A stretch of 64,000 nt of DNA, from contig NZ_QCZE01000001.1 in assembly GCF_003075035.1 (NCBI RefSeq), forward strand, positions 124,001 through 188,000, given 5' to 3'. Position numbers and translations under genes: made by a program. Within the stretch, counting starts at the first letter, position 1, and every line of letters begins with the position of its first letter. Source of the DNA: Zobellella maritima. GTDB lineage: Bacteria > Pseudomonadota > Gammaproteobacteria > Enterobacterales > Aeromonadaceae. The notes under the pieces are model-generated. The model worked only from the letters and a program-made list of their open reading frames with translations. It had not been told where the DNA came from and ran no database searches. Shown piece by piece: positions 20,668-31,219 of this stretch.

Positions 20668-20696
20668 TTGAGATTTTTCGCCAAGTTAACTATAAT
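20668..20696 (+). promoter_or_regulatory. Promoter of the initiator tRNA - rimP-nusA-infB unit
   Basis: TTGAGA (20668-20673), a 17-base spacer and a perfect TATAAT (20691-20696) end 16 bases before the tRNA-fMet gene. Confidence 0.85.
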
Positions 20697-20712
20697 CTCG
20701 CACGATTTCGGA

Positions 20713-20789
<77 letters not shown>

Positions 20790-20856
20790 ATTTCACGTCC
20801 ACTGCCTGCTCGCGGTGGATGGTCGTCGCGAGGCGACAATCAGGGTCCAGGAGAAT

Positions 20857-20885
20857 AGCCCCGATTTGAAGATCGGGGCTTTTTG
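20857..20885 (+). terminator. Terminator/attenuator between tRNA-fMet and rimP
   Basis: AGCCCCGAT/ATCGGGGCT with a TTGAAG loop and TTTTTG tail. Since rimP-nusA lies directly downstream with no other clear promoter, it probably acts as a partial terminator under NusA-type feedback, as reported for this operon in E. coli (inference here). Confidence 0.85.
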
Positions 20886-20966
20886 TTATCTGCACTTTGG
20901 CATCTGCAAGACAGATGCGGATTCACTGGGCTGCGAGCCCTTTTTTTGTTTTTGGAGGGGGTAGCT

Positions 20967-21425
20967 TTGGCTACATTGGAACAACGATTGACCGATATGC
21001 TCAGCGAGCCGGTAGAGGCGCTGGGCTTTGAACTGCTTGGGCTGGAATTTGTCCGTGCCGGGCGCCATTCCACCCTGCGCCTGTATATCGACAGTGAAAA
21101 TGGCATCGAGGTGAATGACTGCGCGGAAGTCAGCCGGCAAGTCAGTGCCGTACTCGATGTGGAAGATCCCATCGCCACTGAATACGATCTGGAAGTCTCC
21201 TCTCCCGGTATGGCTCGCCCCCTGTTCAAACCGGCGCATTACCAGGCCATTATCGGCCAGGAGGCAGAACTGGCTCTGCGCATGGCGGTAAATAACAGAC
21301 GTAAACTTAAAGGAAAAGTGGTGGCGGTTGAAGACACCCTGGTCCGGCTGGAGGTAGAAGGGAAAGAGTTTCCCGTTGCCTTTGCTAATATCCAAAAAGC
21401 GAATCTGGTTCCGAACTTTGACTAA
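20967..21425 (+). CDS. rimP: Ribosome maturation factor RimP
   Basis: The protein is 152 residues, matching E. coli RimP over its length ([75 protein letters not shown]). It assists 30S subunit maturation. I chose TTG 20967: GGAGGGGG lies about 6 bases before it and it gives the family N-terminus ATLEQ. Longer in-frame ATG starts fall in the terminator. First gene of rimP-nusA-infB. Confidence 0.95.
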   Translation: MATLEQRLTDMLSEPVEALGFELLGLEFVRAGRHSTLRLYIDSENGIEVNDCAEVSRQVSAVLDVEDPIATEYDLEVSSPGMARPLFKPAHYQAIIGQEAELALRMAVNNRRKLKGKVVAVEDTLVRLEVEGKEFPVAFANIQKANLVPNFD

Positions 21426-21439
21426 CGAGGCGATCGGAC

Positions 21440-22942
21440 ATGAATAAAGAAATATTGCTCGTTGTAGACGCGGTTTCCCATGAGAAGGCGGTGCCTCGTG
21501 AAAAAATCTTCGAGGCCCTGGAGACTGCCCTGGCGACGGCAACCAAAAAGAAATACGAAGGTGATATCGAAGTCCGGGTTGCCATCGACCGTAAGAGTGG
21601 CGATTTCGACACCTTTCGTCGCTGGCAGGTAGTGGAAGACCAGGAATCCCTGACCAATCCCTACCGGGAAATAACCCTGGAAGCGGCGCAGATCGATGAG
21701 CCGGAAATCCAGCCGGGTGACTACGTCGAAGATCAGATTGAATCTGTCAAGTTCGACCGTATCACCACCCAGACCGCCAAACAGGTCATAGTGCAGAAAG
21801 TGCGTGAAGCCGAGCGCATGCAGGTGGTCGAGCAATTCCAGGACCAGGAAGGCGAAATCATCACCGGTGTGGTCAAAAAAGCCACCCGTGAGAGTGTCAT
21901 CTTGGATCTGGGTAACAATGCCGAAGCCGTGATCTACCGGGATGACCTGTTGCCGCGCGAGTCGTTCCGCTCCGGCGACCGGGTGCGTGGCCTGCTGTAT
22001 GCGGTACGGCCCGAAGCCCGTGGTGCCCAGCTGTTTGTCAGCCGTACCCACCCGGACTTCCTGAAAGAGCTGTTCCGCATCGAGGTGCCGGAAATCGGTG
22101 AAGAGCTGATCGAAATCATGGGCGCCGCCCGGGATCCGGGCAGCCGTGCCAAGATATCGGTCAAGACCAATGATCGGCGGATCGACCCCATCGGTGCTTG
22201 TGTCGGCATGCGTGGTGCCCGGGTGCAGGCGGTGTCCGGTGAGCTGGGCGGCGAGCGGGTCGATATCGTGCTGTGGGACGACAACCCCGCCCAGTTCGTG
22301 ATCAACTCCATGGCCCCGGCGGATGTGGCCTCCATCATAGTGGACGAAGATGCCCACTCCATGGACATCGCCGTCGAGTCCGGCAATCTGGCCCAGGCCA
22401 TCGGTCGTAATGGCCAGAACGTGCGTCTGGCTTCCCAGCTGACCGGCTGGGAACTGAACGTGATGACGGTGGAAGATCTGCAGAGCAAGCATCAGATTGA
22501 AAGCGACAAGATCATGAATCTGTTTGTCCAGTATCTGGATATCGATGAGGATTTTGCCGCCCTGCTGATGGAGGAAGGCTTCTCCACCCTCGAAGAAATC
22601 GCCTATGTACCGGTCAGTGAGCTGATGAGCGTGGAAGGCCTGGACGAAGACATGGTGGAAGAGCTGCGTAATCGCGCCAAAGACGCTCTGACGACACGCG
22701 CCCTGGCGCAGGAAGAATCTTTTGAAGGGGTGGAGCCGGCAGAGGAACTGCTCGCACTGCCCTCCATGACCCGGGAACTGGCCTATCAGCTTGCCGCCCG
22801 TGGTATCGCGGATCTGGAAGAGCTGGCAGAACAGGGTATTGATGACCTTGAAGGGATAGAAAGCCTGGATGAGAGCCTGGCAGGCGAACTCATCATGGCT
22901 GCCCGCAATATCTGCTGGTTCGGAGACCAGAACGAAGAATAA
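21440..22942 (+). CDS. nusA: Transcription termination/antitermination factor NusA
   Basis: The 500-residue protein has an N-terminal RNA polymerase-binding domain, S1 domain (about 135-200), two KH domains (with [31 protein letters not shown]) and two acidic C-terminal repeats ending [10 protein letters not shown]. It controls pausing, termination and antitermination and is predicted to regulate its own operon. The gap to rimP is 14 bases and to infB 19. Confidence 0.98.
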   Translation: MNKEILLVVDAVSHEKAVPREKIFEALETALATATKKKYEGDIEVRVAIDRKSGDFDTFRRWQVVEDQESLTNPYREITLEAAQIDEPEIQPGDYVEDQIESVKFDRITTQTAKQVIVQKVREAERMQVVEQFQDQEGEIITGVVKKATRESVILDLGNNAEAVIYRDDLLPRESFRSGDRVRGLLYAVRPEARGAQLFVSRTHPDFLKELFRIEVPEIGEELIEIMGAARDPGSRAKISVKTNDRRIDPIGACVGMRGARVQAVSGELGGERVDIVLWDDNPAQFVINSMAPADVASIIVDEDAHSMDIAVESGNLAQAIGRNGQNVRLASQLTGWELNVMTVEDLQSKHQIESDKIMNLFVQYLDIDEDFAALLMEEGFSTLEEIAYVPVSELMSVEGLDEDMVEELRNRAKDALTTRALAQEESFEGVEPAEELLALPSMTRELAYQLAARGIADLEELAEQGIDDLEGIESLDESLAGELIMAARNICWFGDQNEE

Positions 22943-22961
22943 GATCAACGGAGGTAAATGA

Positions 22962-25652
22962 ATGGCAGAAGTCTCATTAACGCAACTTGCCAATGACATC
23001 GACACACCGGTTGATCGTCTAGTCCAGCAGTTTCGTGAAGCAGGTATGGAGAAATCCAGTGCCGATACGGTCACCGAAACCGAAAAGGCCGCCTTGCTGG
23101 CGTTTTTAAAGAAACAGCACGGTGCTAATGACGATAATGAACCTAAACGGATGACCTTGAACCGCAAGACCAAGAGCACCTTGAGTGTGCAGGGTGCCGG
23201 CGGTAAGAACAAGGCCGTACAGGTAGAGGTGCGCAAGAAACGTACTTATGTAAGACGCGATGCGGCTGAAGAGCAGCAGCGTCAGCAGGAAGCAGAAGAG
23301 CAGGCCCGTCTGGAAGCAGAAGCCCAGGCCAAGCGCGAGGCTGAAGAAAAAGCCCAGCGCGAAGCCGAGGCCAAGGCCAAGCGCGAGGCTGAAGAAAAAG
23401 CCAAGCGTGAAGCGGAAGAAAAAGCCCGCCAGGCTCAGCTGCAAGCTCAGAACACGACGGAGCAGGGCGCCAAGCCCCAAAGCAAAGAGCAGAAAAAGGC
23501 GGACGATATGGCCAAGAGCGAAGCAGAAAAATTAAAGCGTCAGCGTGAGGAAGAAGCCTTGCGCAAGGCCGAGCTGGAGGCCCAAATCAAGGCTGAAGAA
23601 GTACGTAAACTGGCGGAAGAAAACGAAAAGCGCTGGGCCGAAGAAGCAGCCAAGAAGCCGGAAGATGCGGACTATCACGTGATGACCAATCCTCACGCCA
23701 AGGCAGCCGAAGACGAAGCCGACCAGACCGAAGAGCAGAAGGCCCGCCGTACCGGTGGCAAGAAGCGCAAGGGCGGCAAGTCCAAGGAAGACAGGGAAGA
23801 TCGTGAGAGCCGTGCCGATCGCCAGAGAAAAGGCAAGCGCGCCAAGGTGATGACCCCGAGATCCATGAAGCATGGTTTCCAGAAGCCGGCACAGCCGGTC
23901 AACCGGGACGTGGAGATCGGTGAAACCATCACGGTTGCCGAGCTGGCCAACAAGATGGCGGTCAAGGGTGCCGAAGTCATCAAGGCGATGATGAAGATGG
24001 GCGCCATGGTCACCATCAACCAGGTGATCGATCAGGAAACCGCCCAGCTGGTGGCGGAAGAGATGGGCCATAAAGTGACCCTGCGTCGTGAAAACGAGCT
24101 GGAACAGAAGGTGCTGTCCGACCGTGATACCGACGCCGAGCGCAGAACCCGCGCCCCCGTGGTGACCATCATGGGTCATGTCGACCACGGCAAGACCTCG
24201 ACCCTGGATTATATCCGCCGTGCCAAGGTCGCCGCCGGTGAAGCCGGTGGTATTACCCAGCATATCGGTGCCTATCATGTTGAAACCGAAAACGGCATGA
24301 TCACCTTCCTGGATACCCCGGGCCACGCCGCCTTTACCGCCATGCGTGCCCGTGGTGCCGGCGCCACCGATATCGTGGTACTGGTGGTCGCCGCCGATGA
24401 TGGCGTGATGCCACAGACCGTCGAGGCGATTCAACACGCCAAGGCAGCCGGTGTCCCGCTGATCGTCGCCGTCAACAAGATGGACAAGCCCGATGCGGAT
24501 ATCGATCGGGTGAAGAACGAGCTGGCTCAGCACGGCGTCATGTCGGAAGACTGGGGTGGCGAGAACATGTTCGTCTACATCTCGGCCAAGACCGGCATGG
24601 GCATAGATGAACTGCTGGAAGGCATCCTGCTGCAGGCCGAAGTGCTGGAGCTGAACGCCGTACACGATGGCATGGCTTCCGGCGTGGTGATCGAGTCCCG
24701 TCTCGACAAGGGCCGCGGGCCGGTAGCCACTGTGCTGGTTCAGGAAGGGACCCTCAATCAGGGTGATATCGTGCTCTGTGGTCTGGAATACGGCCGGGTT
24801 CGCGCCATGAAGGACGAGCTGGGCCGCGAGATCAAATCTGCCGGCCCTTCCATTCCGGTCGAGATCCTGGGCTTGTCCGGGGTACCGGCTGCCGGTGACG
24901 AGGCGACCGTGGTTCGTGACGAGAAGAAGGCGCGCGAAGTGGCGACCTATCGTCAGGGCAAGTTCCGTGAAGTCAAGCTGGCCCGTCAGCAGAAGTCCAA
25001 GCTGGAGAACATGTTCTCCAACATGACCGAAGGCGAAGTAGCCGAGGTTAACCTGGTACTGAAGGCCGACGTGCAGGGTTCCATCGAGGCGATTTCCGAT
25101 TCCTTGCAGAAGCTGTCGACCGACGAAGTCAAGGTCAAGATCATCGGCTCCGGCGTAGGCGGTATTACCGAGACCGATGCCAGCCTGGCGGCGGCGTCCA
25201 ACGCCATCATCCTGGGCTTCAACGTGCGTGCCGATGCGGCTGCCCGCAAGGTGATCGAGGCCGAAGAAATCGACCTGCGCTACTACAGCGTGATCTACGA
25301 GTTGCTGGACGAAGTTAGACAGGCAATGACCGGCATGCTGGCGCCCGAGTTCAAGCAGGAGATTATCGGCCTGGCTCAGGTGCGTGACGTGTTCCGCTCG
25401 CCCAAGTTCGGCGCCGTGGCCGGTTGTATGGTCACCGAGGGCAACGTCAAGCGCAGCAACCCGATCCGGGTACTGCGTGACAACGTGGTGATTTACGAAG
25501 GCGAGCTGGAATCCCTGCGTCGCTTCAAGGACGATGTGCAGGAAGTGCGTAATGGCATGGAATGCGGCATCGCCGTGAAGAACTACAATGATGTACGAGT
25601 CGGTGACCAGATCGAGGTCTATCAGATCGTGGAAGTACAGCGTACCCTGTAA
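22962..25652 (+). CDS. infB: Translation initiation factor IF-2
   Basis: The 896-residue GTPase has an N-terminal IF2N domain (about 1-50), a long charged Lys/Glu/Ala/Arg-rich linker (about 95-310), a second IF2N-type segment (about 315-365), the G domain with [14 protein letters not shown] and NKMDKPDAD, and C-terminal domains ending [13 protein letters not shown]. It places initiator tRNA in the P site and promotes subunit joining; the initiator tRNA gene heads the same unit. The linker includes 24-bp near-repeats at 23328-23430. Shorter IF-2 forms from internal starts are likely but cannot be placed. Confidence 0.98.
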   Translation: MAEVSLTQLANDIDTPVDRLVQQFREAGMEKSSADTVTETEKAALLAFLKKQHGANDDNEPKRMTLNRKTKSTLSVQGAGGKNKAVQVEVRKKRTYVRRDAAEEQQRQQEAEEQARLEAEAQAKREAEEKAQREAEAKAKREAEEKAKREAEEKARQAQLQAQNTTEQGAKPQSKEQKKADDMAKSEAEKLKRQREEEALRKAELEAQIKAEEVRKLAEENEKRWAEEAAKKPEDADYHVMTNPHAKAAEDEADQTEEQKARRTGGKKRKGGKSKEDREDRESRADRQRKGKRAKVMTPRSMKHGFQKPAQPVNRDVEIGETITVAELANKMAVKGAEVIKAMMKMGAMVTINQVIDQETAQLVAEEMGHKVTLRRENELEQKVLSDRDTDAERRTRAPVVTIMGHVDHGKTSTLDYIRRAKVAAGEAGGITQHIGAYHVETENGMITFLDTPGHAAFTAMRARGAGATDIVVLVVAADDGVMPQTVEAIQHAKAAGVPLIVAVNKMDKPDADIDRVKNELAQHGVMSEDWGGENMFVYISAKTGMGIDELLEGILLQAEVLELNAVHDGMASGVVIESRLDKGRGPVATVLVQEGTLNQGDIVLCGLEYGRVRAMKDELGREIKSAGPSIPVEILGLSGVPAAGDEATVVRDEKKAREVATYRQGKFREVKLARQQKSKLENMFSNMTEGEVAEVNLVLKADVQGSIEAISDSLQKLSTDEVKVKIIGSGVGGITETDASLAAASNAIILGFNVRADAAARKVIEAEEIDLRYYSVIYELLDEVRQAMTGMLAPEFKQEIIGLAQVRDVFRSPKFGAVAGCMVTEGNVKRSNPIRVLRDNVVIYEGELESLRRFKDDVQEVRNGMECGIAVKNYNDVRVGDQIEVYQIVEVQRTL
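23328..23430 (+). repeat. 24-bp near-tandem repeats inside infB
   Basis: Repeats of KREAEEKA-type octads; AAGCGCGAGGCTGAAGAAAA recurs 48 bases apart. They encode part of the charged linker, where length varies between species. Confidence 0.8.
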
Positions 25653-25820
25653 GGGTGATATCGGCTCCGGTTGCAGCCGGTGCCGAAAGGCACAGCCCGC
25701 CGACACGCCAGGGTCTAAGGTCATCGGCGCTTTGCACCCGCTGCGAACATTCACTGGATGTTCGTTCAGGCACAAAGCTTGATGCAGGCAGTAGGCTACC
25801 CCATCGGGGCTGACGGCGGC

Positions 25821-25873
25821 ACTGACCGCCATGGATGGCGGAAATGTCGAAAAAGCAGGAGCATTTTTCGGCC
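25821..25873. repeat. 53-bp two-hairpin intergenic repeat, copy 1
   Basis: Starts ACTGACCGCCATGGATGGCG and contains the palindrome CCGCCATGGATGGCGG, then a second stem CGAAA/TTTCG around loop GCAGGAGCA. Copy 2 is at 34924-34976 with 45 of 53 bases identical by eye. Confidence 0.8.
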
Positions 25874-25925
25874 TTGCCGCCAACAGTCGGCTCAGCTGTA
25901 TCCTTTCGTCACCTGGATTGATATT

Positions 25926-25951
25926 AAGGGGCCTCTTGGCTCCTTTTTTTA
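25926..25951 (+). terminator. Terminator between infB and rbfA
   Basis: AAGGGGCC/GGCTCCTT with a 4-base loop (one G-T pair) and a run of seven T. It ends about 16 bases before the rbfA ATG, leaving no room for a downstream promoter. Confidence 0.85.
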
Positions 25952-25966
25952 TTGGATAAAAATGTT

Positions 25967-26377
25967 ATGGCCAGAGAATTCAGCCGCACCCGCCGGGTTG
26001 GGCAGGAATTGCAGAAAGAAATTGCGATGATCCTGCAGCGGGAAATCAAAGATGATCGCCTCAAGTTGGTGACAGTCTCAGGGGTCGAGTTGTCCCGGGA
26101 TCTGAATTATGCCAAGGTGTTCGTGACCTTTCTGGAAAATGATCCGGAAAAAATCGAACAGGGCATGAAGGTACTGAAAGACGCCAGCGGCTTCATCCGC
26201 AGCCTGGTTGGCAAGGCGATGCGCTTGCGGGTCACCCCGGAACTGCGCTTTAGCTACGATCAGAGCCTGGTCGAAGGCATGCGCATTTCCACCCTGGTGT
26301 CGAGCACCATAGCGGAAGACAAGCGACGGATGCAGGCATCCGACCGTGATGAGCAAGATCAAGAGGAAAAGGACTGA
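25967..26377 (+). CDS. rbfA: Ribosome-binding factor A
   Basis: The 136-residue KH-like protein binds the 30S subunit and helps process the 16S rRNA 5' end; it is needed in the cold. The sequence shows the family run [27 protein letters not shown] and [26 protein letters not shown] 25967 gives the family N-terminus; TTG 25952 lies on the terminator tail. It is 2 bases from truB, so both are translated from one message that must read through the terminator above. Confidence 0.96.
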   Translation: MAREFSRTRRVGQELQKEIAMILQREIKDDRLKLVTVSGVELSRDLNYAKVFVTFLENDPEKIEQGMKVLKDASGFIRSLVGKAMRLRVTPELRFSYDQSLVEGMRISTLVSSTIAEDKRRMQASDRDEQDQEEKD

Positions 26378-26379
26378 AG

Positions 26380-27315
26380 ATGGGGCGTCAGCGTCGATTT
26401 CGTGGCCGTGAAGTAGACGGCATCCTGTTGTTGGACAAACCCGCCGGTATTACCTCCAACGATGCCTTGCAGAAGGTCAAACGCATCTATGCCGCCGCCA
26501 AGGCCGGCCATACCGGTGCCCTGGATCCCCTGGCCACCGGTATGCTGCCGATTTGCCTGGGCGAGGCGACCAAGTTTTCCCAGTTCCTGCTGGAGGCGGA
26601 CAAACGCTATCGGGTGATCGCCAAGCTGGGCGAGCGCACCGATACCAGTGATGCCGATGGCGAAGTGGTACAGACACGGCCGGTTAAGGTCGCCACCGGT
26701 GAGCTGATTGAAGCCCTGGATCATTTCCGCGGCGACATAGAGCAGGTGCCGTCCATGTACTCGGCGCTGAAGTACCAAGGCAAGCCCCTGTACCAATATG
26801 CCCGCGAGGGCATAGAGGTTCCCCGGGAAGCCAGGCCGATCACCGTCTATGAACTGACGCTGATCCGTTTCGAAGGCGAGGAAGTCGAGCTGGAAATCCA
26901 TTGCAGCAAGGGAACCTATATCCGCACCATAGTGGATGATCTGGGGGAAATGCTTGGTTGTGGTGCCCATGTCACCATGCTCAGGCGGCTGGCGGTGGCC
27001 GGCTATCCGGCCGAGCGCATGCTGACCCTGGAGCAGCTGGAGTGCATCCTGGAGAACTGCCGTGCTCAGGAAATCTCTCCCCGACTGGAGCTGGATCCGC
27101 TGCTGCTGCCGATGGATACCGCGGTGGCGAGCCTGCCGGAGGTCAATATGTCCGAGCTGGTGGCCGGCTACGTCAATCAGGGACAGGCGGTGCAGGTATC
27201 CGGCGCGCCCTTGTCGGGGTTTGTCCGCATGACCATGGGCCCCGAACAGCAGTTTATCGGCGTGGGGGAAATCGACGACGACGGCAAGGTCGCGCCCAAA
27301 CGGCTGGTACGCTGA
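26380..27315 (+). CDS. truB: tRNA pseudouridine(55) synthase TruB
   Basis: The 311-residue enzyme makes the universal pseudouridine in the tRNA T loop. The catalytic Asp49 is in [15 protein letters not shown], with [12 protein letters not shown] upstream and a C-terminal PUA-like region. The rbfA-truB-rpsO order is conserved with E. coli. Confidence 0.98.
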   Translation: MGRQRRFRGREVDGILLLDKPAGITSNDALQKVKRIYAAAKAGHTGALDPLATGMLPICLGEATKFSQFLLEADKRYRVIAKLGERTDTSDADGEVVQTRPVKVATGELIEALDHFRGDIEQVPSMYSALKYQGKPLYQYAREGIEVPREARPITVYELTLIRFEGEEVELEIHCSKGTYIRTIVDDLGEMLGCGAHVTMLRRLAVAGYPAERMLTLEQLECILENCRAQEISPRLELDPLLLPMDTAVASLPEVNMSELVAGYVNQGQAVQVSGAPLSGFVRMTMGPEQQFIGVGEIDDDGKVAPKRLVR

Positions 27316-27333
27316 ACTTTGCACATTTTCCGG

Positions 27334-27361
27334 TTGCCAACCCCGGCTTAGCTGGTAGAAT
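27334..27361 (+). promoter_or_regulatory. Promoter of rpsO
   Basis: TTGCCA (27334-27339), a 16-base spacer and TAGAAT (27356-27361) lie about 70 bases before rpsO, where E. coli also has an rpsO promoter. Confidence 0.65.
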
Positions 27362-27430
27362 GCGCAGCTCTGTTTCCGGCTGAATTAGTGATCGGCTGGA
27401 AGAACCATTCATCTCTTTGGAGTAATCAAG

Positions 27431-27700
27431 ATGTCACTAAATGCTGAAACCAAAGCCCAAATCGTTGCTGACTTTGCTCGTGGCGAAGGCGACACCGGCT
27501 CTCCTGAAGTTCAGGTTGCCCTGCTGAGCGCCCAGATCAATCATCTGCAAGGCCATTTCAAGCAGCACATCCATGACCACCACAGCCGTCGTGGTCTGCT
27601 GCGCATGGTATCCCAGCGTCGTAGCCTGCTGGACTACCTGAAGCGCAAAGACGTTGAGCGTTACCGTTCACTGATCGAAAAACTGGGCCTGCGTCGTTAA
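27431..27700 (+). CDS. rpsO: 30S ribosomal protein S15
   Basis: The 89-residue protein binds the central domain of 16S rRNA and bridges to 23S rRNA. The family runs [22 protein letters not shown] and [23 protein letters not shown] are present. In E. coli S15 represses its own translation at a leader pseudoknot; the 70-base leader here could do the same but I did not fold it. A strong terminator follows, unlike the usual direct continuation towards pnp. Confidence 0.98.
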   Translation: MSLNAETKAQIVADFARGEGDTGSPEVQVALLSAQINHLQGHFKQHIHDHHSRRGLLRMVSQRRSLLDYLKRKDVERYRSLIEKLGLRR

Positions 27701-27718
27701 TCGACCCATCCGGTTCAA

Positions 27719-27746
27719 GAAAAAAGGAGCTTCGGCTCCTTTTTTC
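27719..27746 (+). terminator. Terminator after rpsO
   Basis: AAAAAAGGAGC/GCTCCTTTTTT with a TTCG tetraloop: a textbook bidirectional terminator. Confidence 0.95.
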
Positions 27747-27953
27747 GTTTCATAACGGTCAGTTGTACGGTTTTCCTTGATATTGCCGGTGTTGGCACCG
27801 GTGCCTGTCATTCCCCCGCTACAAAACGATAAAGTCCTCCCAATTCTCTTATTGTTTCCTGATGGTTAACAATTAATTCCGCCAGGGCCGGTTTATCTCA
27901 AGATTGGGGTCCGCTAGAGTCTATATTGATTATTTTTGTGAGGAAATTTCAGT

Positions 27954-28730
27954 ATGGCCCGATTGCCGACCCTGTTTGTGTCCCATGGGGCGCCGACCTT
28001 TGCCCTAGAGCCCGGCCGTGCCGGCCCGCTGTTGCAGGCGGTGGGCGAGTGCCTGCCCAGGCCGAAGGCGGTGCTGGTGGTGTCTCCTCACTGGATCACC
28101 AGGGAAATAGCGGTCACCGCCAGTGCCCGGCCGGCTACCATCCACGATTTCGGTGGCTTCCCCGATGCCCTGTATCAATTACAGTATCCGGCTCCGGGGG
28201 CCCCCATGCTGGCCGAAACCGTCATGGCCCTGTTGCGTGACCAGGGTTACCCGGCGACCTGTGATCCCGAGCGCGGCCTGGATCATGGCGCCTGGGTACC
28301 CTTGCGTTACCTGTATCCGGATGCGGCTGTGCCGGTCATACAAGTTTCCATGCCGGCCAGTCTGGACCCTCATTCCGCCTGGCGGTTGGGGCAGGCATTG
28401 GCACCGCTGGCGGAAGCCGGGGTGCTGGTTGTCGGTTCGGGCAGCCTGACCCACAACCTGTACGAGTTTCGCATGGGGAGCGATGAACAAGCGGACTATG
28501 CCTGGGAATTCGTGCACTGGGCACGACAGGCGGTCAGGGGCCATGACAAGGCGGCCCTGATGGACTATCTGCACCGGGCGCCTCACGGCCGGCGGGCCCA
28601 TCCTACTCCGGAGCACTATCTGCCCTTGCTGGTGGCGGCGGCGGCCGCCACGCCCGGTGGTGAGGTGGACGTGCTTGAGGGCGGCATGAGCCACGGTGTA
28701 CTGTCGATGGAGTCCTATCTGTTTCATTAA
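27954..28730 (+). CDS. Class III extradiol ring-cleavage dioxygenase (YgiD/DODA-like)
   Basis: The 258-residue protein matches the 4,5-DOPA-dioxygenase/YgiD family, which opens catechol rings using a metal ion. Likely metal and active-site histidines are His11 (FVSHGAPTFAL), His46 (VVSPHWITRE), the His of GLDHGAWVPL and that of GSGSLTHNLYEF; MSHGVLSMESYLFH ends the protein. A GAGGAAA ribosome site precedes the ATG. It lies alone between rpsO and pnp, which are neighbours in E. coli. Its natural substrate cannot be told from sequence. Confidence 0.9.
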   Translation: MARLPTLFVSHGAPTFALEPGRAGPLLQAVGECLPRPKAVLVVSPHWITREIAVTASARPATIHDFGGFPDALYQLQYPAPGAPMLAETVMALLRDQGYPATCDPERGLDHGAWVPLRYLYPDAAVPVIQVSMPASLDPHSAWRLGQALAPLAEAGVLVVGSGSLTHNLYEFRMGSDEQADYAWEFVHWARQAVRGHDKAALMDYLHRAPHGRRAHPTPEHYLPLLVAAAAATPGGEVDVLEGGMSHGVLSMESYLFH

Positions 28731-28919
28731 CTCGCCGCTGAGAGGGACGCTCGAAAGATAAAACGGTCAGGGGCGCCGAAGCCGGTTACCGACGGATTTG
28801 TGTGATGGTTGGCGGCGTGCTTTTCGGCCATTTCCCCATCATTGATTCTGGGTTTTAAGGGTGAATCAAGTATACTGTGCGGGCAAATTAGAGATCATAC
28901 ATATTAAGGAATCTACAAC

Positions 28920-31067
28920 GTGAATCCTATCGTAAAAACCTTCCAATACGGCCAGCATACGGTCACCCTTGAAACCGGTGTGATGGCCCGCCAGGCTTCC
29001 GGCGCCGTGATGGCCAGCATCGATGATACCGCAGTCCTGGTGACCGTGGTCGGCAAGCGCGAAGCCGATGAAAGCCGTGATTTTTTCCCATTGACCGTGA
29101 ACTACCAGGAGCGTACCTACGCGGCCGGTCGTATCCCGGGCAGCTTCTTCAAGCGTGAAGGCCGCCCGACGGAAGGTGAAACCCTGACAGCCCGGCTGAT
29201 CGACCGCCCGATCCGCCCGCTGTTCCCCGATGGATTCAAGAACGAAGTCCAGGTCATCGCTACCGTGGTATCGGTTAACCCGGAGATCGCCCCGGACATC
29301 ATCGCCATGCTGGGCACCTCTGCCGCCCTGGCCATTTCCGGCATTCCCTTTGCGGGCCCTATCGGCGCCGCTCGTGTCGGTTATATGAACGGCGAATATG
29401 TACTCAACCCGACCATCTCCGAGCTGAAAGAAAGTCAGCTGGATCTGGTGGTGGCCGGTACCGCCAATGCGGTATTGATGGTGGAGTCCGAAGCCGCCGT
29501 ACTGCCCGAAGATGTGATGCTGGGCGCCGTGGTCTACGGCCACGAGCAGATGGCGACCGCCATCAATGCCATCAACGAATTCGCCGCCGAAGTAGGTACC
29601 CAGCCCTGGGATTGGCAGCCTGCCGCCGAGAACGAAGCGCTGAAAGCCAAAGTCGCCGAACTGGCCTCCGCCGAGCTGGGTGAAGCCTATCGCATTACCG
29701 ACAAGACTGCCCGTCGCGATGCCATCAGCGCCATCAAGACCAGGGTACAGGATGCCATCCTGACCGAAACTCCGGAACAGGGCATCAAGGAAATTCAGGA
29801 CCAACTGGGCAAGCTGGAAAAAACCATTGTCCGTGGTCGTGTGGTACGTGGCGAACCCCGTATCGATGGTCGTGAACCCGATATGATCCGTGCCCTGCAT
29901 GTGGCCACCGGCCTGCTGCCCCGCACCCATGGCTCTGCCTTGTTCACCCGTGGTGAAACCCAGGCGCTGGTTGCCGCCACCCTGGGTACCGAGCGTGATG
30001 CCCAGCTGATCGACGAGCTGACCGGCGAGCGCGCCAACCGCTTTATGCTGCACTATAACTTCCCTCCTTACTGTGTGGGTGAAACCGGCATGGTCGGCAG
30101 CCCCAAGCGTCGTGAAATCGGCCACGGCCGGCTGGCCAAGCGCGGTGTTGCCGCGGTAATGCCGAGCCAGGAAGAGTTCCCCTACACGGTGCGCGTGGTC
30201 TCTGAAATCACCGAGTCCAACGGCTCTTCCTCCATGGCTTCCGTGTGTGGTACGTCACTGGCCCTGATGGATGCCGGTGTGCCGATCAAGGCCTCCGTGG
30301 CCGGTATTGCCATGGGTCTGGTGAAGGAAGAACAAGGCTTTGTGGTACTGTCCGATATCCTGGGCGATGAAGATCACCTGGGTGATATGGATTTCAAGGT
30401 AGCCGGTACCACCGAGGGTGTGACCGCCCTGCAGATGGATATCAAGATCGAAGGCATCACCCGGGAAATCATGGAAGTGGCCCTGAAACAGGCCCGTGGC
30501 GCCCGCCTGCATATCCTGAAGGTCATGGACGAGGCCCTTAACCAGCCTCGCGCCGAGATCTCCAGCTTTGCACCGCGCATCCATACCATCAAGATCAACC
30601 CCGAGAAGATCCGCGATGTGATCGGTAAGGGCGGCTCCACCATCCGTGCCCTGACCGAAGAAACCGGTACCACCATCGAGCTGGACGATGACGGCACCGT
30701 CAAGATCGCCGCTGTCGACGGCGAAGCCGCCAAGCTGGCCATCCGTCGTATCGAGCAGCTGACCGCAGAAGTGGAAAGCGGCACCCTGTATGACGGTGAG
30801 GTGGTACGCCTGGCCGATTTCGGCGCCTTCGTCAACATCCTGCCCGGCAAGGACGGTCTGGTGCATATTTCCCAGATCACCGAAGAGCGGGTCAAGAATG
30901 TGTCCGATCACCTGAAAGTGGGTGACAAGGTGAAGGTGAAGGTTCTGGAAGTGGATCGTCAGGGCCGTATCCGCCTGTCCATCAAGGAAGCCAACAAGCC
31001 TGCCGAAGCCGAAGCGCCTGCCGCCGAAGCCAAGGCCGAAACGCCGGTTGAAAATAACGCCGAGTAA
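28920..31067 (+). CDS. pnp: Polyribonucleotide nucleotidyltransferase (PNPase)
   Basis: The 715-residue 3'-5' phosphorolytic exoribonuclease has two RNase PH domains; the second has [19 protein letters not shown] with the catalytic Asp residues. A KH domain ([16 protein letters not shown]) and an S1 domain ([22 protein letters not shown]) follow. The C-terminus is an Ala/Glu-rich tail. The start is GTG 28920, about 10 bases after AAGGA. A TATACT box at 28871 suggests its own promoter, needed because rpsO is sealed by a terminator and the dioxygenase gene intervenes. Confidence 0.98.
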   Translation: MNPIVKTFQYGQHTVTLETGVMARQASGAVMASIDDTAVLVTVVGKREADESRDFFPLTVNYQERTYAAGRIPGSFFKREGRPTEGETLTARLIDRPIRPLFPDGFKNEVQVIATVVSVNPEIAPDIIAMLGTSAALAISGIPFAGPIGAARVGYMNGEYVLNPTISELKESQLDLVVAGTANAVLMVESEAAVLPEDVMLGAVVYGHEQMATAINAINEFAAEVGTQPWDWQPAAENEALKAKVAELASAELGEAYRITDKTARRDAISAIKTRVQDAILTETPEQGIKEIQDQLGKLEKTIVRGRVVRGEPRIDGREPDMIRALHVATGLLPRTHGSALFTRGETQALVAATLGTERDAQLIDELTGERANRFMLHYNFPPYCVGETGMVGSPKRREIGHGRLAKRGVAAVMPSQEEFPYTVRVVSEITESNGSSSMASVCGTSLALMDAGVPIKASVAGIAMGLVKEEQGFVVLSDILGDEDHLGDMDFKVAGTTEGVTALQMDIKIEGITREIMEVALKQARGARLHILKVMDEALNQPRAEISSFAPRIHTIKINPEKIRDVIGKGGSTIRALTEETGTTIELDDDGTVKIAAVDGEAAKLAIRRIEQLTAEVESGTLYDGEVVRLADFGAFVNILPGKDGLVHISQITEERVKNVSDHLKVGDKVKVKVLEVDRQGRIRLSIKEANKPAEAEAPAAEAKAETPVENNAE

Positions 31068-31103
31068 TCGTCTCACGGAACAAGCGAGACGTTTCAAGGC
31101 CTG

Positions 31104-31132
31104 GGCCGGGGAGTGATCCCCGGCCTTTTTTT
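31104..31132 (+). terminator. Terminator after pnp
   Basis: GGCCGGGGA/TCCCCGGCC with a GTGA loop and seven T residues. Confidence 0.95.
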
Positions 31133-31151
31133 ATCCGGGCTGTTTACCCTT

Positions 31152-31195
31152 TGTGGGAGTGAGGCCAGTGGCCAATCGCCCCGGGGCTTCCTACA
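31152..31195. repeat. REP-like unit between pnp and zntB
   Basis: TTGTGGGAGTGAGGCCAGTG then GCCAATCGCC: on the opposite strand it resembles the GGCC...CTCCCAC units around recN. Confidence 0.55.
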
Positions 31196-31219
31196 GGATC
31201 ATCTGCTGGGCTTCCTACA

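Larger units (their letters stand above)
25653..25966. other. infB-rbfA intergenic region with structured repeats
   Basis: This 314-base gap holds several hairpins, among them CGAACAT/ATGTTCG at 25744-25764, the 53-bp repeat at 25821-25873, and a terminator at 25926-25951. No coding sequence is supported. Confidence 0.7.

Noticed and set aside
23532-25883. 783-codon open frame antisense to infB
   Set aside because: Overlaps the certain infB gene completely and shows no known domain; results from the third-base bias of infB.
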